NCBI GenBank assembly: GCA_003290165.1 | Contig: QNQO01000591.1 | Coordinates: 558,001-622,000 of the forward strand | Source: Berberis thunbergii | Taxonomy: Eukaryota; Streptophyta; Magnoliopsida; Ranunculales; Berberidaceae | Direction of reading: 5' to 3' | Length of the DNA stretch: 64,000 bases | In this document: positions 57,421 to 64,000 of the stretch, piece by piece | Layout: the number at the start of each line of letters is the position of its first letter | Position numbering within the stretch: the stretch's first letter is position 1 | Notes under the pieces: generated by a model | Database searches by the model: none | What the model was told of the DNA's origin: nothing | Seen by the model: only the letters and a program-made list of their open reading frames with translations | Made by a program: the position numbers and the translations under genes

Positions 57421-58780
57421 GAAATTTTCAACTTGTTTGGTCACTTATGGGTACTAAAAGTGAAAGGCAATTAAATTTCCATACAAGCATGGTCACCACC
57501 TTCATTGGGCATAAATGAATCAACCACCAATTAGAACTAATTTGGTACTCCACGCATTAAAGAATGAACAAATATGGTATATGAAACGTTTAATTCGCAG
57601 CACTTCACATGGCATTTATGTGACTCATCCATCTTCACAGATTTCTGTTCTGATTAAATTTTTTTTTTTAACTCAACTGTACTAATGGTGTTTATTGATC
57701 ATGGGAGGGTAAGTAGGTGACGAATGGAAGGGTTAACACCAAGTTCTCAACTACTATCGACATGTGAAATGTTTTGTGCATATCTACATGGACTGCATTG
57801 TAACATGTTAAATTTCAGTATTGTTTATAGAGTAATACTACAGTGCACTGGTCTCAGTGCATTGGTATTACTTATCTCGATGCAATTTTATGGTGTTTAA
57901 TAGCCACCAGGCAAGTTACCAGACACTTTACCAGTGCACTTAAGAAAAACTGTTGTTTATATCTAATTTACGAATATATTATTGCTAAATGCCTAAATCT
58001 TGACATGGTTTGGCTTAATTAATTTTATTAATTTCGGATGTTAGGATTAGATTTAACATATGGAATCCACAAAAAAAAATGCCATCGTTAGGTGAAATCA
58101 TACATATGTAAGGTGAATCTCAAATTGCATGGCAACTATACCCTTTTACTATTATTTTAGCTAATATTAGATTAGGCGCAAGTACACCTAATGTGCAATT
58201 GGCAATCTTAAAAATCTCGAGTTTGTAATTTAGTTTTTTTAATAATTAGAGATATTCAATGTATTCAACTACATAATAAATATTTAGATGTATAAATTTA
58301 TGGATTTTCAAAAAACAATGTACAACCATAAATGCTATGATTTGTGCACAATCGTAAAAATCTTCGTGTTTAGCCAAAACAAAATTAATAATAAAATAAA
58401 TGCCATGATTTGTGAATTTCAACAAAAATATGAATTTCATAGAACTTTTATATGGACTCTGGGGAGAAAATATTGATTAGTATTTGAAGAGGGTGCCCAG
58501 CTACTTGGCGTATAAGGTTAAACGATAAAAATTGGTGTATAAGGTTACACTTTTATATGCACTTTGGGGACAAATCAAATTGGTGTATAAGGTTAAACGA
58601 CAAAAATTAATTTTAAATGTAAAATTATGAATCCCATCAAACTACTTTTACTGCTTTATTAATCATTATTGCAGTCTCTCTCCCAAACTAGCAATCAACG
58701 TATATTGATCGTAAAAAAAATCACGTTGATTATCAAAATACCCTTTAAACAATAACCCACATATGAACCTCGAGATATGA
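57421..58780. other. AT-rich intergenic stretch with short local repeats
   Basis: Inverted CAGTGCACTGG / CCAGTGCACT motifs lie at about 57840-57945 and could be a small MITE. The phrase 'ttggtgtataaggtta' occurs three times between 58505 and 58600. No coding sequence is seen. Confidence 0.4.
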
Positions 58781-59090
58781 GGTGGAGCTTATCTTGGGCC
58801 AGGATAAGCTCAAGTCTCAAAGGTGGAGATTGTTAGAATGTTTGCGAGAATTGAAGTTTAGTCACACATCGAGTAATGAGACAAGTGAAATGAAGTTAAT
58901 AAAAGATTGGATGTGTGTCAAATATCGACAAAGCCTTTTGGGGGGAGTTGAATAGTTGAGTCATGTTCATAGTAAAAATCTCACATCCGAATATGACGGA
59001 TGTTTGAGTTGGAGACAATATCGTTGCTCGAGACATATTATGTAGTGAAAGTGCTGAGGGGCTTCACTTCTTTACCCCCCGAACATAATA
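58781..59090 (+). mobile_element. TRIM-like LTR remnant
   Basis: 'ggtggagctta' with an inverted 'cttgggccaggataag', then the purine tract 'aaaggtggagat' and an LTR starting TGTTAG at 58831. The LTR shares 'cacacatcgagtaatgag', 'aaagccttttgggggg', 'gagacaatatcgttgctcga' and 'taccccccgaaca' with the element at 11023-11639. Only the internal 3' part and one LTR are present. It is an older or different subfamily. Confidence 0.6.
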
Positions 59091-60985
59091 ATAGTTGCCA
59101 CAATAAATAGAGAAATGGAGCATCAAAGAGAAAATGGGTGAAAGAGAATCAACAACGTTGCAGATAACAAAAAGAGGAACGAGTGAAGCGGGACAGAATC
59201 ATCATCATCATCATGGTAAGGTGGGGCATATTAAAATAGCTAAAAATATTTCTAATTTCAGTGGAGCTCCGAGACACGATGACCTAGCTAAGTAGATTTT
59301 CTTCACATATCTACTGCGACTAAGGTGAGTGGATTTTAAAATCATTACATTGTGATAAATAGCAGGTTGAATTTGATCATATATACAAAGACATGTCGAT
59401 TTCAAAATAGCAAAAACATGTCGATTTCAAACTGCAAAGCAAATGGAAAGGAAGGATGAGTGAAAATGATTTTGTGAGCATGTGAAGTCTGGCAAGTAAA
59501 CTTATTATATGGAGTGCCGGCAGGGAGTCAAGTCGCAGTAAATAAGATATAAAACCCACAAATGTGCTTGCAAGTCTGAGTCACGTCAGGTCCAGGAAGA
59601 CATGACACCATCCATAGAAAAACTAATTATATCATGATCTGTTGTATCTAATTTTTATCACAGAATATAAGCATTAGGTAATCACTAATATTCGCGCATC
59701 TTCACAATCAACTTCATTTTTATAGTGTTTCAAGATTCTCCTAGTTTATAAATGGTTTCAAAGTATTTCAATTTGTTCGTATTAGTTATTGTTATTTGGA
59801 TATTGAATGTATTTGCTTAAATGAATTGAATTAAAGTAAAGTGAAAACAAATCTTCATGCAAGGTGAAAGTTATGGATCGAAGCGAAAGCAAATCTTTAT
59901 ATGATATGGATGCAACCAAAATATTAAGTGACAACAATATTATAGTTTTTGAGTCTAATTTTGTTAACCCTATAAAATCAATATATAGCTTTCGAGCATG
60001 AATTAATAAAGAAATAAAAATGGTCATTTTTCTATGTTCCAAAATGAGCGTCTCTAGCCACAACCCATTTATTTTTAGGGTTAAATGGCGGATGCCAAAG
60101 AGGGTGTTGCGAGTCAATTTGTTCCATTCTATTTAGTCCGAGCCTGCAAAATTGAATTAAAAAAAAATACTTAAAACCATACAATAAACGTTTATTTTAG
60201 GGTATCCTATTTAAGACGCGCTTAAGGTAATTAATAAATTTCTAGATATAATGTTTTTCATTCCACCTAACCTAATGCCAAAAACACAATTGCATAACTG
60301 CAAGGTTTCAAGATGCCATTTCCTTCTGAAAACAATGGATTGTTCCATTAAAAATTGAGCTAAGCAATACGACTCTAAAAATAAATCGACTAAATTCACA
60401 GTATAAGGTAGTTGCTAGCTTGACTTGAAAATTGAGACCCTAAGTGGGGTTCTTCTTGTTGAATGTTCCATTTATAAGTCAATGATCACTAATAATTCAT
60501 CTCTTTTATCTCTTCCAATTTTCTAGGTGGTAAATAACTTCTTTCAAGCTATTTATCCAAACATCTTTATTGATAAATAAATTAAATTGTGAAAGTGAAA
60601 TTTATCAAGAAGAAAGAAATTGATGAGGGAGGGCAAGCCAGAATGGGACATTTGGCACATTAAATCAACAGGAGATAGAGCTTTGGCTAAGGTAAGGTTT
60701 TGAAATTTCATCATTGAAAAAGAGAGGTCACAAGAATGCGATGTGGCTAGTCTGATTTGTGAGAGGATAAAGAACATGTTGCTCTCTTAGGCACACACAT
60801 ATATCGCACTTTATGGGTCACGAGCATGTAAAATTTAGATTTTTTCGCACTTTATGAGGCACGTAAAATCCAAAAAATGTAGATATTTATGCACTTTGTG
60901 AGCATGAAAAATGTAGATCTTTTCATTGAGATGGATATTTTTAACGACATATTATATATCTTAGTTTTTTTCTTTCCAAGTTTAA
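59091..60985. other. Intergenic, no gene recognised
   Basis: AT-rich with scattered ORFs under 112 codons that lack recognisable domains. Short imperfect repeats around 'cgcactttatg' lie at 60808-60905. Confidence 0.45.
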
Positions 60986-61195
60986 CTTATGCGGAATGTT
61001 TAGGGATTTGGGTTTCTAAGTTGAACTTATGCGGAATGTTTAGATATTTTGTAATTTGTTTAGGGATTTGGATTTTGACACTTTCATGATGTCTTGACAT
61101 TTCTTGATATAGGAATGCTTCTCTTTATTTTTTGTTTTCTTTTCTTTCCTTAATAAATATTTTCGTGTTTGACAAAAAAAAAAAAAAAAAAAAAC
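60986..61195 (+). mobile_element. 5'-truncated LINE tail
   Basis: Ends 'cttaataaatattttcgtgt' followed by an A-run (61173-61194). Upstream is 'gatttggattttgacacttt' and 'gtcttgacatttcttgatat', matching the tail at 57290-57400. A 'gaacttatgcggaatgttta' phrase is repeated just before it. Confidence 0.6.
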
Positions 61196-63779
61196 TTATA
61201 CGATTATGACGTAGGAATAAATATTGATAGTTTATTGTACTTAATGGATTCCAACAAGAAGTGATATTTCAAATATTTGTTGATATTTTAAATATATATT
61301 CGTAATTTTCTTGAGTTCATTCAAGCATTTTTTTTTTTGAGTTCATTCAAGCTTACTAAGTGATTCAATTAGCTCTGCGGAGCATTAAAAATATATTGTA
61401 TTGGCCAATACATAAAAAAGATCAAACATGTAATATTCTTTACAAAGTGTTTGGTTGATTTTTAAATCCATAATTCTTAGATTTCTCATGAAATATGAGA
61501 ATCGAATTATTTATGCAGAAAATTGCCATTTCTGACTTTTCTTTTCATTTCTTATCTCCTTCAATTTTGATACAGTCCCATAGAATGATGAGATTCCATT
61601 AACCAAACTCACTTTATTTTGCTTTGGTGCGATTATTATATGTCAAATTCTTATAATATTGGCCAGGGAGTCATCATTTTCCCATTGGCATTAATTCCTT
61701 TTTGATCTGCTAAGATTTAATTGTGTAAAAAATAATCAATAACAAATACCCAATTTGACAAAAAATTATACAAACAAATAATTGGAAGTTTAGGCAATTG
61801 GGCAACCAGTCATTTTTTTTTGTTAGTGTTGAACTCTTTTACATTTATATTCATTTTTTTAAACATAATCACAAATATCAATTATAAAAGGAGTAGGAGT
61901 GAATGGTCTTCAACCCTGACAAAAAAATGGCTAGCTAGTAGCGTAGACTTTCTAAAATTGGGGAACGTATAAACTCTTAAGAGCTTGAGTGAAATAAAAA
62001 TCCAAAACCAACACAACCAAATGCCAGATCGTTTCATTAATTGATAATTAGCACTACAAAAACACATAGCCTGATCGTTTCATTCATTGATAATTAGCAC
62101 TACAAAAACACATGATTGGATTGGATGTAAAATTTGATCATATATACAAGTGGGCAGGCATAAAACTCCGTGATGAACTTTCCATTACCTGCAATAGAGA
62201 AAATCAAACTCTGGCTATAGCTAATAAGAGAGGAGGAAATGAGAGAGAGAGAGAGATCAGTTTTGTCACGATAAAGCAAAACTGTTTGATTAAATTCCAA
62301 GTTACTTAAGCAGTGAGTGAGTGAGTGAGTACAATTACAACAATACATGCAAAAATTAACCCCACCTCCACGTGATGCTTTCTTCCCAATATCATGACTT
62401 CGACATCTTCTCTCTTTTCAGGCTTGCATGAGTGAAAAGAAGATGACCCATAGATGAAGAAACCAAACCTTCTCACATCCCAAATATGATATATCTTCCA
62501 CGTAATCTCTTCATCTCATGAGCTGTACATCACCTCTCAACTCAAACCAAAGAGTGGTTTGCAAGGGTGGTAGTGGTGGTGGTGGTGGTGGTGTTGTTGT
62601 GCATGGGTCCACGTGGCAGGGAGAGGAGGTACATACTTGGCATGCTGGATTAAAGGGAAGGTACGTAGATAGATACAACCTTGTAATAACCCAAACCCAA
62701 CCCAACAGTCTTTCAAAGGTGGTGGAATAAAGTGGTGATCATATGTGTAGACAAAGGAAAAGTGTTGAAAATTTTTGATTGGTGTGTCAGCCAAGGAAAT
62801 CTTGCAGAGTTAGGGGTCCTTAAAACTTGAAAATGACTCGAAACAGATCGATGGACATGTGTACATCTCTGCTTTTCACGGGTCTTGGATGTATGGGTTT
62901 GTAGACCTTGCTTTTGTGTGTATGATGAGGATTGTTCAAGCACAAGCACTTGGTACCTTGTCAATGTGATAGTGAACTTGTAGTAGCACATGGACTTGTG
63001 TGGTACATAAGAAGGATATGTGAGAGCTAGTGATTTAATGTATTAGGTTTGGGTAAGGATCAAATCGATCTAATTCATTAGAGAAAAGATGTTATCTTCT
63101 ACGTGTAGTATACTACTAGATATTTTTTAGGTGACATCGTGAGGGTTTAGCTAAAATTTTGAGGTCATTCTGGTCAGGTGAGGCGATTGTTTTTCTTCTA
63201 ATTAGAATCAAAATTTCTCTTATAAAAAGACCGATGCGTTGAAATCCAGTCTCCTAAAAATTTGACCTATAAAACAATATTAGATTGTCAAATTATTGTC
63301 AAAGACACTTCGATGCTCAAGTCAATAAATTTATAGAAAAAATACCTTAATTTTAACAGAGTTTAGTTAAAATTGCATTGTGTTCATGAAATGTCTCTCT
63401 CATACATTTTCCTTTAACATTTAGAGTAGACAATATTGACTCTTCTAGACGTAAAATAAATGAACTCCTGAAACTATACAAAAATCGTATCACCATGATA
63501 TACGATACCCGAATAATTCAATTTGCTCCCCTAAAAACAATACAAATGTACTCGAATTTGTTACAAAAATGTACTAGAAATTTGTTATAAGATGATGAAT
63601 GCCCCATACCCATGATGAAGGAAGATGATGATATGTATTTATGTTGTATACACATTTTTTTCAGGGGAGATTGGTATAAAAAAGGTGAGCTATATACATT
63701 ACCAAGATCTACCACCAAAGGTTTGTTAATGTTGGGGCCCAGTTAGTAATGCTGCAAGTTTGGGCGACAAATAAAAGCT
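61196..63779. other. Intergenic with a 41-bp tandem duplication and a GGT tract
   Basis: 62027-62067 is repeated almost exactly at 62073-62113 ('gatcgtttcatt' ... 'acaaaaacacat'). A (GGT)n tract lies at 62568-62592, and a palindromic G-box CCACGTGG at 62609-62616. No coding gene is recognised; the ORFs overlap low-complexity sequence. Confidence 0.45.
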
Positions 63780-63960
63780 GTCCCCTTGACAGCAACAACA
63801 CTCGACCCTACCACTTGACACGTGGCTCTCAAACACCAGGCCTTGCCAGCTACTTTGATGACCCTACAAGGTAGATGAGCTGGGAGAAGAGAAGAGAGAG
63901 AAAGAAAGAAAGAGAGGTCAACAAAGTTGACGGCACGGTAAGTCACCCACCCAAAATCAC
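63780..63960 (+). promoter_or_regulatory. Promoter-like region at right edge
   Basis: Contains a G-box/ABRE 'acacgtggc' (63818-63826), a W-box TTGACA just before it, and a perfect inverted pair of W-boxes GTCAAC-AAA-GTTGAC (63917-63931), plus GA-rich sequence between. Base composition rises here. It could be the promoter or leader of a plus-strand gene lying beyond 64000; no start codon can be assigned. Confidence 0.35.
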
Positions 63961-64000
63961 GCGGCGAGATGTACGACCATCTTCAACGCCGTGATTTCTC

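Noticed and set aside
63743..63946. 67-codon minus-strand ORF over the right-edge promoter-like region
   Set aside because: It overlaps regulatory-looking GA-rich sequence and has no recognisable domain.

Overview
This is a plant nuclear window, probably from a eudicot. It is AT-rich, carries almost no genes, and is packed with retrotransposons and MITEs. The only cellular protein-coding gene I can support is a three-exon F-box/Sel1-like/MYND zinc-finger gene on the minus strand (53669-55017) whose splice sites I could place. The species cannot be named from the sequence.

Positions 1-43080 are the remains of a tandem array of a non-coding unit. The unit has recurring blocks, named here alpha, beta, core, delta and gamma, in the order alpha-beta-core-delta-gamma. 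Boundaries marked by the start of alpha lie near 627, 11819, 28968 and 32003. The third unit is the least disturbed and is about 3 kb long. Transposable elements have enlarged the others: an ORF1-only LINE in unit 1 (2569-5305), a truncated Copia element next to a short LTR element at the end of unit 1 (8607-11639), an ORF1-only LINE (12432-14408), a MITE and a large nested LINE stack (18812-27590) in unit 2, and a 7.5-kb LINE with ORF1 and ORF2 in unit 4 (34958-42457). Because the units are alignable, they give pre-insertion sequences, and most insertions can be bounded by target-site duplications (TSDs).

Positions 43080-53660 are a TE graveyard. They hold a LINE tail with a (TA)n tract, a solo LTR (43907-45725), several MITEs, a LINE with a minisatellite at its 5' end (47233-48811) and a third ORF1-only LINE (49161 to about 51850). 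Positions 53669-55150 hold the F-box gene and its promoter. The rest, to 64000, is AT-rich intergenic DNA with two LINE tails and one LTR remnant. At the right edge lies promoter-like sequence with G-box and W-box motifs, possibly for a gene beyond the window.

The LINEs are L1-type plant elements. ORF1 carries DUF4283 and a CCHC knuckle; ORF2 carries endonuclease, reverse transcriptase (YADD), zf-RVT and RNase H. Three of the elements have ORF1 but no usable ORF2, and two of these have clear TSDs and A-tails, so they look like non-autonomous 'half-LINEs' mobilised in trans. Two solo LTRs of one Gypsy-type family (perfect 5-bp TSDs) share a conserved hairpin with a compensatory base-pair change. 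A family of about 180-195 bp MITEs has nearly full-length inverted repeats and 8-10 bp TSDs.
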